From the NCBI RefSeq assembly GCF_900289045.1, contig NZ_LT985188.1, forward strand, positions 744,001 through 808,000: DNA of 64,000 bases, in the 5' to 3' direction. This document shows positions 9,716 to 18,866 of the stretch, piece after piece; within the stretch, counting starts at the first letter, position 1; each line of letters begins with the position of its first letter. Below the pieces are notes generated by a model. It ran no database searches, was not told the origin of the DNA, and saw only the letters and a list, made by a program, of their open reading frames with translations. The translations under genes were made by a program, and so were the position numbers. The stretch comes from Micropruina glycogenica (GTDB lineage Bacteria > Actinomycetota > Actinomycetes > Propionibacteriales > Propionibacteriaceae).

Positions 9716-10105
9716 ATGAAGAAAAGCGGAATTCTGAACGCCGAACTGGCAGGCGCGCTCGCGAGGCTCGGTCATACTGACCTCGTGGTCGTCGGTGACT
9801 GCGGCTTGCCGCGTCCCGACGGGGTCCCTGTGGTCGACCTGGCCCTCGTGTTCGGCGTGCCTCGCTTCGCCGACGTGCTAGAAGCGCTGGCGTCTGAGAT
9901 CGTGGTCGAGCGGTGCTGGGTGGCGTCGGAGATCGAACAGGCCAACCCGGACACGCACGCGCTGGTGACGCGGCTGTTCGGTGACCCCGACACGATGCCG
10001 CACGAGGAGTTCAAGAGGCGCTCGCGTGACGCCGTGCTATTCGTCCGGACCGGCGAGGCCTCCCCCTACGCGAACGTTATCATGCAGTGCGGTGTGCCGT
10101 TCTGA
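9716..10105 (+). CDS. rbsD: D-ribose pyranase
   Basis: 129 residues, full length for RbsD. It interconverts the pyranose and furanose forms of ribose so that ribokinase gets its substrate. The catalytic His20 is in ARLGHTD, followed by VVVGDCGLP; the C-terminus SPYANVIMQCGVPF is the family's conserved tail. The ATG at 9716 is preceded by GAGGAAAGAGG. Last gene of the operon. Confidence 0.94.
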   Translation: MKKSGILNAELAGALARLGHTDLVVVGDCGLPRPDGVPVVDLALVFGVPRFADVLEALASEIVVERCWVASEIEQANPDTHALVTRLFGDPDTMPHEEFKRRSRDAVLFVRTGEASPYANVIMQCGVPF

Positions 10106-10231
10106 GCCGTCGGGCTGTTGCTGCGAGGCACGCTTGCCGAGCGCGGACGGATCTTCGGCACTGCGTACCACGGGACTGGACGCGTTCACGGGCGGAGCAG
10201 TGCCTTAAGGTGCGGCGTTCGTCCATCGCGG

Positions 10232-10416
10232 TGGAGGGGGACACGCCTTTGATGCCGACCAGCGACACCGTGTTGGTCAGGTTCGCGGTCAGTGATGGCA
10301 TGGCCGGCCGCCAGCAGGGCGGGAAACGTCACCAGGGACGCCAGGCCGGCACCGTACCCGACGATTCCGGTGAGCACCCCGGCGGCCACCAGCAGCATTG
10401 TGATCGGGTCGGGCAT
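10232..10416 (-). pseudogene. N-terminal remnant of TauE/SafE (TSUP) permease
   Basis: Starts at an ATG (10416) 17 bases after the stop of the DUF2254 gene on the same strand. It reads PDPITMLLVAAGVLTGIVGYG then ASLVTFPALLAAG, and after a frameshift near 10300 TANLTNTVSLV, the first two membrane segments of a TSUP transporter. The remaining ~170 residues are gone. The truncation falls next to the 3' end of the ribose operon and probably marks its right insertion border. 10106-10231 shows no gene. Confidence 0.7.
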
Positions 10417-10432
10417 CGGCAAGGGGGGACGG

Positions 10433-11659
10433 TCAGCCCGCTGCCGCCCGCACGGCCGCCGGGTCGCCCTCGTCGTCCAGAGCGGCGTTGGCCCGGGCCA
10501 GGGCCTGCTCGGCCGCCGTCCGGATCGTTTCGGCGTCGTCGGGCGTGGCCGAGTTGGCGAGAGCCTTCAACGTGCGCTGCAGCCGCATACCCACTTCGAC
10601 CTGCCCAGCGCCGTCGCGGGCGATCGGGCGGAAGCCGTCATCGAGAAAGTCCGCAAGCGTCGCGGTCGGCACGTGTACCCGCGGGTGCTGCGCCTCGCCG
10701 GATGGGTCGCTGCCCAACAGCACCAAGGTCACCCGCTCGAGCGCTCCCAGCACCTCGATCGCGGTGCCCGGATCGTTCACCGCGGGCGACAGTGCGCGAA
10801 TCGCGATCTCAGCCAGCGCCACCAGGCCCAGCCGGGGATCCTGATCGTAGGTGCGGTGGGCGTTGATTTCGAACGCGCGGCGCACGGCGTCCAACTGGTC
10901 GTCGGTGACCCGGCCCTCGACGTACGCCAAGGGCTCGCCCACGTGAGCGGCCGAACCGGGGCAGAGCCGCACGTGCACCGTGAGATCGTGCTCTTCGGCG
11001 ATGCCTTGCAACGCCGCGGTGTCGACCAGCGTCACGAAGCCGCTGTCGGTGCCGACCACCGGCCTCGCCCCCTCGGGCACGATGACCCCGGGCAACCCAC
11101 CCAGGGCGGGCTGCTCGGCGTAAGCGTCGGCGGCGCGGGTGGCGGCCTTTTCGACCCGGTCGATGATGTCTGCCATGCGGCCGAAATCGGCGAGGTAGCC
11201 GATCCAGTGCAGCAGGGTGATCACCACAACCGCGATCACGATCAGCGTGCCGACGAATAGCAGCGTGCGGGCGGCCTCGCCGTAGTAGCCCGTCGACAAC
11301 GCGGCGATGCCGACCACCGAGAACACGAACGAGCCCAGAAAGGTCGACAGCGCGTCCTGCGAGGTGCGGTCCTGAATCAGCAACTGGGTGGCGCGTGGCG
11401 TGCCCACCGAGCTGGCCGACGAATACGCCGACACCATCGCGGTCAGCGAGAACGTGGTGACGGCCAGCATCGAGCTTGCCATGATGGTGAGCAGGTTGCC
11501 CACCGAGTTCTGCCCGATGTCGAGCGACTGCAGGGCCGGCAGCATGGGTTCGAGCCACTCGGCGCCGAGGGCGAGCAGCAGCGCACCCAGCGTGAACAGG
11601 CCGGCGCGAAACCAGATTCGCCGGCCCAGCCGAGAAACCACCGTCAGCACCCGAGTCAT
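10433..11659 (-). CDS. DUF2254 family membrane protein
   Basis: 408 residues. Four hydrophobic segments fill the N-terminal half (about residues 17-170, including MLAVTTFSLTAMVSAYSSAS), then a soluble C-terminal domain with DPGTAIEVL near residue 300. This is the layout of DUF2254 proteins, whose function is unknown. The ATG at 11659 is the start that keeps the first membrane segment at the N-terminus; the frame stays open for another 248 codons upstream, which are antisense to the next gene. It is divergent from the CNNM/CorC gene, with a TACAAT box at 11727 in the gap. Confidence 0.8.
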   Translation of the reverse strand: MTRVLTVVSRLGRRIWFRAGLFTLGALLLALGAEWLEPMLPALQSLDIGQNSVGNLLTIMASSMLAVTTFSLTAMVSAYSSASSVGTPRATQLLIQDRTSQDALSTFLGSFVFSVVGIAALSTGYYGEAARTLLFVGTLIVIAVVVITLLHWIGYLADFGRMADIIDRVEKAATRAADAYAEQPALGGLPGVIVPEGARPVVGTDSGFVTLVDTAALQGIAEEHDLTVHVRLCPGSAAHVGEPLAYVEGRVTDDQLDAVRRAFEINAHRTYDQDPRLGLVALAEIAIRALSPAVNDPGTAIEVLGALERVTLVLLGSDPSGEAQHPRVHVPTATLADFLDDGFRPIARDGAGQVEVGMRLQRTLKALANSATPDDAETIRTAAEQALARANAALDDEGDPAAVRAAAG

Positions 11660-11771
11660 CGGCCGCAGGCTACTCCGCCCGGATCGCCCGACCAAAGTGC
11701 CTCGCCCGGTCGGTGGCGGTGTGCAATACAATCGCCACCATCGTCTGGAGTGAAGCGAGTGATCAAAGCTG

Positions 11772-13115
11772 TTGACCGACATCGAATGGTTCGAGTTGGC
11801 CGTCGCCACTGCCTGCGTGCTGTTGGCGGCCCTGGTGGTCACCGCCGAGGCCGCGTTGCAGTCGTTTTCGAAGGGCAGGGCCCAGCGCCTACTTGATGAG
11901 GGCCGCGGGGGAGCCCAGAAGCTGGTCGACATCACCCAGGATCCGGCCCCCACGCTGAACACGCTGCTGTTCGTGCGCATTCTGGCCGAGACCGTCGCCA
12001 TCGTTCTGGTATCGCTGTTCATCTTCGGACGCTTCGCCGCCACCTGGGAGCGGGTGCTGTACTCGGTCGGCATCATGGTGCTGGTCTCGTTCATCCTGCT
12101 CGGCGTGGCCCCCCGCACCATGGGCCGGCAGAACGTCGACGCGGTCGCGTTGGCCGCGGCTCGTCCGGTGGCTGTGCTGACCGCCGTGCTTGGTCCGATT
12201 CCGCAGGTGATGATTCTGATCGGCAACGCGCTCACCCCCGGCAAGGGTTTCGCCGACGGGCCGTTCAGTTCCGAGGCGGAACTGCGCGAACTGGTCGACT
12301 TCGCCGAGGCGTCCGACATGATCGAGGCCGGCGAACGCAAGATGATCCATTCGGTGTTCGACCTGGGTGACACGATCGTCAAAGAGGTCATGGTGCCGCG
12401 CACCCAGATGGTCTACATCGAGCGCACCAAAACCGTGCGACAAGCGGTTTCGTTGGCGCTGCGGTCGGGCTTCAGCCGCATTCCGGTGATCGGTGACGAT
12501 CTGGACGACATCTGCGGCGTGCTCTACCTCAAAGACGCGATTCGGCGCATGTACGACAACCCGCGGGCGCAGGCCACCGAAACCGTCGAGTCGCTGATGC
12601 GCAAGCCGACCTTCTGCCCCGACAGCAAACCGGTGGACGAGCTGCTGCGCGAGATGCAGCTCACCCGCTCGCACGTGGTGATCGTGGTCGACGAGTTCGG
12701 CGGCACAGCGGGGCTGGCCACCATCGAAGACATTCTCGAAGAGATCGTCGGCGAGATCGTCGACGAGTACGACCAGGAGGTGCCGCCGTCGGTCGAGATC
12801 GGCCCCGGCAGGTTCAGGGTCTCAGCCCGGCTCAGCGTCGATGACCTGGGCGAGCTGTTCGGGCTCAAGGTCGACGACGACGACGTCGACACCGTGCTGG
12901 GTCTGATGGGCAAAGAGCTGAACAAGGTGCCGATTCCGGGGTCGGTGGTCGAATGGGAGGGCATTCAGTTGGTGGCCGAGCGCGGCATCGGCCGCCGCAA
13001 CAACATTCTCACCGTGCTGGCGTCGCTGGTCGAAGACACCGAGGCCGACCCGGCCGACGCCGGTGTGGACGCGGCGGCGCAGTTGGCCTCTGACTCGGCG
13101 AACCGGGCGAGCTGA
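11772..13115 (+). CDS. CNNM/CorC-type hemolysin-family protein with CBS pair
   Basis: 447 residues: an N-terminal DUF21/CNNM transmembrane domain (about residues 1-170, three to four hydrophobic segments), two CBS domains (about 195-320, with VMVPRTQMVYIERT and IVVDEFGGTAGLATIEDI), and a C-terminal CorC_HlyC domain (FRVSARLSVDDLGELF). Such proteins are linked to magnesium or cobalt transport. The TTG start is weak. Its stop overlaps the era start (TGATG). In actinobacteria this gene commonly sits between ybeY and era. Confidence 0.88.
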   Translation: MTDIEWFELAVATACVLLAALVVTAEAALQSFSKGRAQRLLDEGRGGAQKLVDITQDPAPTLNTLLFVRILAETVAIVLVSLFIFGRFAATWERVLYSVGIMVLVSFILLGVAPRTMGRQNVDAVALAAARPVAVLTAVLGPIPQVMILIGNALTPGKGFADGPFSSEAELRELVDFAEASDMIEAGERKMIHSVFDLGDTIVKEVMVPRTQMVYIERTKTVRQAVSLALRSGFSRIPVIGDDLDDICGVLYLKDAIRRMYDNPRAQATETVESLMRKPTFCPDSKPVDELLREMQLTRSHVVIVVDEFGGTAGLATIEDILEEIVGEIVDEYDQEVPPSVEIGPGRFRVSARLSVDDLGELFGLKVDDDDVDTVLGLMGKELNKVPIPGSVVEWEGIQLVAERGIGRRNNILTVLASLVEDTEADPADAGVDAAAQLASDSANRAS

Positions 13116-14029
13116 TGCATCGCTCCGGTTTCGCCTGCTTCGTCGGACGGCCCAACGCCGGCAAGTCCACGTTGACCAACGCCATCGTCGGGCAGAAGGT
13201 GGCCATCGCGTCGTCGCGGCCGCAGACCACCCGGCACACCGTGCGCGGCATTGTCACCCGACCTGAGGCCCAACTGGTGCTCATCGACACCCCTGGCCTG
13301 CACCGGCCGCGCACGCTGCTCGGCGAGCGGCTCAACGATCTGGTGTACGCCACCTGGGCCGAGGTCGACGTGATCGGCGTCTGCCTGCCGTCCGATCAGC
13401 GCATCGGCCCGGGCGATGAGTACCTGGTGGCGCAGATCGCCAAGCTGCCGAAGCGTCCGACCCTGGTGGCGCTGGCCACCAAGTCAGACCTGGTCGGTCG
13501 CGAACGCATGGCCGAGCACCTGCTGCGCATCGCCTCGTTGGAGCAGACCCACGGCATCACCTGGGCCGAGATCGTGCCAACCTCAGCGCTGACCGGTGAC
13601 CAGGTCACTCTCGTCACCGACATGCTGATCGCGCAACTGCCCGAGGGACCCGCCTACTACCCCGAGGGCGAGGCGACCGACGAGCCCACCGAAACCCTGA
13701 TCGCCGAGCTGATCCGCGAGGCGGCCCTCGAACGCGTGCGCGACGAACTGCCGCATTCGATCACCGTCACCATCGACGAGATGGGGCTGCGTGAGGGCCG
13801 CACCGAGGATCGTCCCCTGCTCGACGTGTTCGCCTCACTCGTGGTTGAGCGCGACTCGCAGAAGGGCATCGTGATCGGCCACAAGGGCTCTGTGCTGCGC
13901 GAAATCGGCACGGCCGCCAGGGCTCAACTCGCCGCGCTGCTGGGCACACCCGTGCACCTCGACCTGAAGGTGAAGGTGCTCAAGGACTGGCAGCGCAACG
14001 CCAAGTACCTCAACCGGCTGGGTTTCTAG
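13115..14029 (+). CDS. era: GTPase Era
   Basis: 304 residues. Essential GTPase that binds the 3' end of 16S rRNA during 30S maturation. G1 loop GRPNAGKST at residues 11-19, G3 DTPG near residue 58, G4-type TKSD near 126, and a C-terminal KH domain (QKGIVIGHKGSVLREIG then DLKVKVLKDWQ). ATG overlaps the stop of the preceding gene, so translation is probably coupled. Downstream lies a 109-bp inverted repeat rather than another core gene. Confidence 0.95.
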   Translation: MHRSGFACFVGRPNAGKSTLTNAIVGQKVAIASSRPQTTRHTVRGIVTRPEAQLVLIDTPGLHRPRTLLGERLNDLVYATWAEVDVIGVCLPSDQRIGPGDEYLVAQIAKLPKRPTLVALATKSDLVGRERMAEHLLRIASLEQTHGITWAEIVPTSALTGDQVTLVTDMLIAQLPEGPAYYPEGEATDEPTETLIAELIREAALERVRDELPHSITVTIDEMGLREGRTEDRPLLDVFASLVVERDSQKGIVIGHKGSVLREIGTAARAQLAALLGTPVHLDLKVKVLKDWQRNAKYLNRLGF

Positions 14030-14037
14030 CCTGTTCG

Positions 14038-14146
14038 TGGCGTGAGCTGGGGACGGTTCCTATTGCGCGCCACCTGGTGCTCGACCACTAGATCTGGTGG
14101 TCGGGTGCGTGTGGCGCGAGTTAGGAACCGTCCCCAACTCGCGCCA
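14038..14146. repeat. 109-bp inverted-repeat element with GGGACGGTTCC core
   Basis: Terminal arms of 36 bp (14038-14073 and 14111-14146) are inverted copies with about six mismatches and share TGGGGACGGTTCCTA. The 37-bp centre has its own short dyad (GACCAC/GTGGTC). No coding capacity. A degraded relative is at 22211-22276. It looks like a MITE- or REP-type element; no transposase that could mobilise it is in the window. Confidence 0.75.
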
Positions 14147-14157
14147 GTGGACGGGTT

Positions 14158-14451
14158 TCAGCCCATCACGTTGGTGCCGTCGGACATGATCGCCGAGATG
14201 AAACCGAAGATGTTGCCGTCGGGGTCGATCAGGTAGGCGAGCCGGCCGACACCGGGCATGTCGTCGGGCGCGAGCGCTTCGGTGCCGCCCAGTTCGAGGC
14301 CCCGGTCGAAGGTGGCGTCGACGTCCTGCACGCCGACCACCAGGTTCGCTCCCGCCACCGGAGCGCCCGGCTGGGGGCTGGGGCCGCGACGTTTGGTCAG
14401 GCCTCCGTTGGTGCCCGACCCGGGGCCGTCCTGCGAGATCGAACCTGAACC
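14158..14451 (-). pseudogene. C-terminal fragment of a glyoxalase/VOC family protein
   Basis: 97 residues ending at 14158: GGLTKRRG, then VVGVQDVDATFDRGLELGGTEAL and the closing PGVGRLAYLIDPDGNIFGF, the second half of a VOC domain. The first metal-binding beta unit is missing; upstream the frame runs into the ABC permease gene, so there is no proper start. Probably a 5'-deleted gene. The sequence here is clean, so the remnant may be recent. Confidence 0.65.
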
Positions 14452-14474
14452 CACACCCGCAGCCCGTCGAGAGT

Positions 14475-15305
14475 TCAGCTGGTGACGTCTTTGGTGCGCA
14501 ACCGCAGCCAGGCCAGGGTCAGGAACACCGCCGCGTAGGCCAGATCGACCCACAGCCCGGCCACGATGCGGTCGGTGAACGGCGGGTCGCGCAGCAGGTC
14601 GACGAAGGCCAGCCAGCGGTCGACCAGCAGCCAGGGGTGCAGCCAGTCGAGTTGCGGCACGCTGTCGAGAATCCAGAACAGGGTGCCGACCATGGCCGTG
14701 GCCACGGTGGCGGCGATCGGCTGCTCGGTCAGGGTCGAGATGAACAGGCCGATCATCGCGAGCGCGGCCAGTCCGGCGGCCAGGTACAGCGCCGCGAGCA
14801 GCAGCCGCCACAGCCCGTCGGCGACGCCGAGTTGGCTGCCCGACAGGGACGTGGGCGGCCCGATGCCGAACAGCACCGCGCCGGTCAGCACCCCCGCGGT
14901 GGCGACCACCACGGCCCCGATCAGCGCGCCGATGGCCAGCGACGTCGCCTTCACCAGCACCAGCCGGGCTCGTCCGACGGGTGCCACCAGCAGGTACCGC
15001 AGCGTGCCCTGGTTGGCCTCGCCGGCGATCGCGTCGCCGGCCAGCACAGAAATCGCGAGGGGCAGAAACAGGGCGATCTCGATGCTCAGCGCGGCGAAGC
15101 CCAGAAAGATGCCGTTGCCCGCCACGGCCGCGATCAGGTCACCAGACGGTGAGCGCGGGTGCCGCATCGCCGACACCTTCAGGACGATGCCGACCATCAC
15201 GACCAGCCCGAACAGCACACCGAGGCCGACCTGGTTGCGGCGCCGCCCGATGATCAGCCGCAACTCGGAGCCCAACAGCCGCAGCCACCCCCTAGCCGCT
15301 GACAT
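14475..15305 (-). CDS. ABC exporter permease (ABC-2 type)
   Basis: 276 residues with about six hydrophobic segments and the ABC-2 layout: a short N-terminal helix (LRLLGSELRLIIGRRRNQ), a segment containing AGDAIAGEANQGTLRYLLVAPV, and a C-terminal span. The ATG at 15305 has GTGAGGG about 9 bases upstream and overlaps the ATPase stop by 14 bases; another ATG at 15317 is possible. It pairs with the ATPase upstream. The substrate is unknown. Confidence 0.85.
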   Translation of the reverse strand: MSAARGWLRLLGSELRLIIGRRRNQVGLGVLFGLVVMVGIVLKVSAMRHPRSPSGDLIAAVAGNGIFLGFAALSIEIALFLPLAISVLAGDAIAGEANQGTLRYLLVAPVGRARLVLVKATSLAIGALIGAVVVATAGVLTGAVLFGIGPPTSLSGSQLGVADGLWRLLLAALYLAAGLAALAMIGLFISTLTEQPIAATVATAMVGTLFWILDSVPQLDWLHPWLLVDRWLAFVDLLRDPPFTDRIVAGLWVDLAYAAVFLTLAWLRLRTKDVTS

Positions 15306-16230
15306 CGAAGCCCTCACCGGTGAGCTGCACGAACAGGTCTTCGAGGGCGGGGGCGACCTGCACGAACTCGGCCACGGATACGTCGGCCTCGACCAGGTCC
15401 CGGACGATGCGCTCGGGCGCCAGGTCGCCCAGGCTGCCCGTCACCCCCTCAGCGGTGCGGACGGCGTCGGTCACGCCGAGCCCACCGAGCACGGCCAGCG
15501 CCTGGTCGACGTCGGCCGTTCGCACTCTGAACCGGGTGGCCGTCAGGCTGCTGAGTTCACCGATCGGGCCTTGGGCGACCAGTCGTCCGGTGCGCATGAC
15601 GCCCAGGTGCGAGCAGATCTGCTCGACCTCTGACAGCAGATGGCTCGACACGAAGACGGTGGCACCGTCGGCGGCAAGGTCGGCCACCAGATGCCGCACC
15701 TCGCGGGTGCCCTGCGGGTCGAGCCCGTTGGTCGGCTCGTCGAGCACCAGCAGGTCGCGCGGCTGCAACAGCGCCGCCGCGATGCCGAGGCGCTGCCGCA
15801 TGCCCAGCGAGTACGCCCGGTACTTCTTGCCCGCGGCCGCGGTCAGCCCCACCCGGTCGAGCGCCGCACCGATACGCCGTTCGGACGTCGCCGGGTCGCT
15901 GCGAGCGTCGGCGGCGTCCAGTCGGTGCAGGTTGGCCCGGCCAGACAGGTAGGGGTGAAAGGCGGGCCCCTCGACCAGCGCCCCCACCCGGGGCAGCACG
16001 TCGGCCGACTCGCTCGGAATCGCGCCGCCCAGCACCCGGCACGACCCGGCTTCGGGCCGCACCAGACCCAGCAGCATGCGAATCGTGGTGGTCTTGCCCG
16101 AGCCGTTCGGCCCGATGAACCCGTACACCGCACCCGTGGGCACGGCCAGAGCGACGTCGTCCACCACCAACTGGCGGCCGAACCGCTTGGTCAGGCCGGT
16201 GGTCGACAGGGCGAGAGCGTCCGCGCTCAC
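15292..16230 (-). CDS. ABC exporter ATP-binding protein
   Basis: 312 residues of the CcmA/DrrA type. Walker A GPNGSGKTT near residues 39-47, signature YSLGMRQRLGIAAALL and Walker B LLVLDEPTNGLDP, then a C-terminal DUF4162-like extension (VRTADVDQALAVLG...). Its GTG start overlaps the stop of the LolA-like gene (16227-16230), and its own 3' end overlaps the permease. The three minus-strand genes form one operon in which the LolA-like protein is first. Confidence 0.92.
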   Translation of the reverse strand: MSADALALSTTGLTKRFGRQLVVDDVALAVPTGAVYGFIGPNGSGKTTTIRMLLGLVRPEAGSCRVLGGAIPSESADVLPRVGALVEGPAFHPYLSGRANLHRLDAADARSDPATSERRIGAALDRVGLTAAAGKKYRAYSLGMRQRLGIAAALLQPRDLLVLDEPTNGLDPQGTREVRHLVADLAADGATVFVSSHLLSEVEQICSHLGVMRTGRLVAQGPIGELSSLTATRFRVRTADVDQALAVLGGLGVTDAVRTAEGVTGSLGDLAPERIVRDLVEADVSVAEFVQVAPALEDLFVQLTGEGFDVSG

Positions 16231-17279
16231 CTGCTGCCGAGCGCCCGGTACAGCGCGTCGGGCACCACCGCACCGACCGCCACCCGGCCGTCGTCGGTGA
16301 TCACAGCGGTCAGCAGCGTGGTGCTGAGCAGCCGGCCCTTGCCCCAGCTGCCCGACACCGCAGGCAGCGAGTCGAGCAGCGCCTTGGCCTGCTGGTCGGT
16401 GCCGGTCGTGGGCATCGTGACGACCGTGACGGTCGCCCAGCCGGTGCCGAAGGTCTTGGGTGCCTCACCCTTGGGCTTCTCGGCCTTCTCGCCCTTGCCG
16501 GACGACGCCCGCGCGGTGACCGTGACGCCCGCCGGGGGCTGGAAGGCGAAGATCGAATCGTTCGGAACCGCGAAGTCGATCCCGGTGGCCTGCACGCCGA
16601 CCGCCTCTTGGCCGTCGCTCGCCAACACCTTCGCCGCCAGCGGCACGAAGTGTTCGGCGTCGATCGACACCCGCACCTGCCCGACCAGGCTTTCGGTGGC
16701 GCGCGGGGTAAGGATCAGTTGGTACACCGCCCGGCCCGCCACGTAGCCGGTGCCCGAGGTGGTCACGTCCGTGGTGCCGTCCAGCTTGGTGAGCAGGGTG
16801 CGGATCGCCTCGGTGGGGCTCACTGTCGGGCTGGGACGCTTGGTGGCCGGCAGTGTGGAGTGCACCGCCTCTTGCTTCTCACTCGACCAGGCCCACACGT
16901 CGCTGCCGTTGCGAATCAGCGCGCTCTCGGTGGCGCCGTCGACCAGGGCGACCTTCGACTTCTGGTCACCGGCCGTCCAGACCCGAACGGTGTGGGTGCC
17001 GGTCAGCAGACTGAGCATCGAGGCCGTCTCGTCGTCGCCGACCCCCGCGGGCAAAGCCGGCAGCCCCAGGTCGCTTCGTTGCTCGAACGTGGCGCTCAGC
17101 CCGGGCACGTCGGCCGCGGCCACCTTGCCGAGCAGCTCGGCGGGGGTCAGCGGCGGCAGCGTCGGGTCGGCGGACGCAGCCCGCACGCTCAGCCCGGCGA
17201 TGCCTGCCAACGCCAGGGCCCCGGCGAGCACCAGAGCCCAGGCACGAGTACGGACGGACCTGCGTGACTCAGCCTTCAT
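16227..17279 (-). CDS. Exported LolA/MucB-like protein
   Basis: About 350 residues. N-terminal signal peptide (RTRAWALVLAGALALAGIAGLS then ASA), followed by a beta-rich domain of the LolA/RseB type (LSATFEQRSDLGLPALP, DVWAWSSEKQEAVH, VSIDAEHFVPLAAKVLASDG). These bind acyl chains or act as envelope sensors; here the neighbours are an ABC exporter. Start uncertain: ATG at 17279 or 17291, since AGGAG lies between 1 and 13 bases from them. Preceded by a terminator that isolates it from the protease gene upstream. Confidence 0.75.
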   Translation of the reverse strand: MKAESRRSVRTRAWALVLAGALALAGIAGLSVRAASADPTLPPLTPAELLGKVAAADVPGLSATFEQRSDLGLPALPAGVGDDETASMLSLLTGTHTVRVWTAGDQKSKVALVDGATESALIRNGSDVWAWSSEKQEAVHSTLPATKRPSPTVSPTEAIRTLLTKLDGTTDVTTSGTGYVAGRAVYQLILTPRATESLVGQVRVSIDAEHFVPLAAKVLASDGQEAVGVQATGIDFAVPNDSIFAFQPPAGVTVTARASSGKGEKAEKPKGEAPKTFGTGWATVTVVTMPTTGTDQQAKALLDSLPAVSGSWGKGRLLSTTLLTAVITDDGRVAVGAVVPDALYRALGSR

Positions 17280-17310
17280 GGCGTCAATCATGCTCCTGTG
17301 GGCAATAGAT

Positions 17311-17343
17311 TGCGCCCTGCCCGACGGTCACGGGCAGGGCGCA
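17311..17343 (-). terminator. Terminator of the HtrA-like gene
   Basis: Perfect 13-bp inverted repeat TGCGCCCTGCCCG (17311-17323) / complement (17331-17343) with a 7-base loop, 13 bases after the protease stop on the minus strand and before the LolA-like operon. Confidence 0.8.
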
Positions 17344-17356
17344 CAGTGTGCAGGCC

Positions 17357-18751
17357 TCAGCCCGCGGTTCCCAGGGTCACCTTCACCTCGCCCGCCTGCC
17401 CGTCGCGTTCGTACGTGATCGTCACGGTGCTGCCGGGGGCGTGAAAGCGAATCGCCGCGATCAGGCCGTCCGCCGTCGTGGTGTTCACGCCGTCGACCGA
17501 GGTGACCACGTCACCGGTCTGCAGCCCGGCCTTGGCCGCCGGACCGTCGGCCGTCACCTCGGCGAGCGCCACGCCCTCGCTCGTGGTTTCGGTGGCCGAG
17601 TCGTCCGCGGCCAGCTTGATGCCCAGGTAGGCGTCGGACGCCTTGCCGTTCGCGATCAGTTCGTTGCTCACCCGCACGGCCACGTCGGCGGGAATCGCGA
17701 ACCCCAGCCCGATGCTGCCCGACTGCTCCGACGACGATCCGCTCGACAGGGTCGCCCCCGAGGCGTTGATGCCGATCACCTGGCCGTTGAGGTTGACCAG
17801 CGGGCCGCCCGAGTTACCCGGGTTGATCGCCGCGTCGGTCTGCACCGCCTGGTACACCGCGTTGCCCGTCGTGCCCGAACGCACCGGACGGGCGGTGGCC
17901 GACACGATGCCGCTGGTCACGGTTTCGCTCAAGCCGAGCGGGGCGCCGACGGCCACCACCGACTGCCCGACGACCACCGACGAGGTGTCGGCGAACGTGG
18001 CCGGTTTCAACAGGTCGGCGCTCACGCCGGTCACCTTGATCACCGCCAGGTCGTTGGTGGCCGACGTGCCGACCACCGTGGCCTGCGCGGTGGTGCCGTC
18101 TTCGAAGGTGACGGTGATGCTGCTGTCACCCGAACTGCGCGCCATGCCCTGGTTGCTCTCGGCCTCGCTCACCACGTGGTCGTTGGTCAGAATGTGGCCC
18201 TCGGTGTCGAGCACCACGCCGCTGCCCACGCTGCCGCTCTGCCCCGAACGCACGGTGATGGTGACCACCGACGGCGAGATCGTGGCGGCCGCCGCGGTGA
18301 TGCTGCCGTCGAGGGTGGACGGCTGCGCCACCGGCACCGTGCTCACCGTCGGAGCGCTGGTGGTGCCGTACTGCGAGCCCAGCCACGCGTAACCGCCGAC
18401 GCCGGCGCCCGCACCGACCACGGCCGCGATGGCGGTGGACGCCACGAACATGGCCGCACGCGAGCGCTTCGGCTTGGTCGCCACGGCCGTCGGCCCGGCC
18501 GGCTGGTAACCGAACGACTGGGGGTGAGGGGTCTGCTGATACCCCGCGTGCAGGTAGCCCTGCGAGGGGGTCTGCCAGGCCGTCGGCCCGAAGGTGTGCC
18601 CGGGGGTGTGACCGTCCGAACCGTCGGTGGCGGCGGGCTGGGTGACCGCGGGCTGCGGCTGGGTGGGGGCGTACGACGACTCGTCGGTGAGTTTGCGCCA
18701 GGCCCAGTCGTCGTGCCCCGGATCGTTGGTGTTCTGCTGCGGCGTGCTCAT
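17357..18751 (-). CDS. HtrA/DegP-like membrane-anchored serine protease
   Basis: 464 residues. A Pro/Gln-rich cytoplasmic N-terminus (1-~110) and one membrane segment (about 118-140, AAMFVASTAIAAVVGAGAG) lead into a trypsin-like domain with His in TNDHVV, Asp in TNDLAVIKV and Ser in NPGNSGGPL, then a C-terminal PDZ domain (VTADGPAAKAGLQTGDVV). It degrades or remodels misfolded envelope proteins. ATG at 18751. Typical of actinobacterial HtrA/PepD proteins, divergent from the FUSC transporter. Confidence 0.92.
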   Translation of the reverse strand: MSTPQQNTNDPGHDDWAWRKLTDESSYAPTQPQPAVTQPAATDGSDGHTPGHTFGPTAWQTPSQGYLHAGYQQTPHPQSFGYQPAGPTAVATKPKRSRAAMFVASTAIAAVVGAGAGVGGYAWLGSQYGTTSAPTVSTVPVAQPSTLDGSITAAAATISPSVVTITVRSGQSGSVGSGVVLDTEGHILTNDHVVSEAESNQGMARSSGDSSITVTFEDGTTAQATVVGTSATNDLAVIKVTGVSADLLKPATFADTSSVVVGQSVVAVGAPLGLSETVTSGIVSATARPVRSGTTGNAVYQAVQTDAAINPGNSGGPLVNLNGQVIGINASGATLSSGSSSEQSGSIGLGFAIPADVAVRVSNELIANGKASDAYLGIKLAADDSATETTSEGVALAEVTADGPAAKAGLQTGDVVTSVDGVNTTTADGLIAAIRFHAPGSTVTITYERDGQAGEVKVTLGTAG

Positions 18752-18866
18752 GCTGCGAGCCTCTGCGCCGATGCTGTGCGCACCCTGTGCGGCGACCCTG
18801 CGTCTTTTGTGTGCCTCTGCCGCACCTGGACGGCTCGCGCCGAGCGTCGCCACTAAACTGCCGTGA

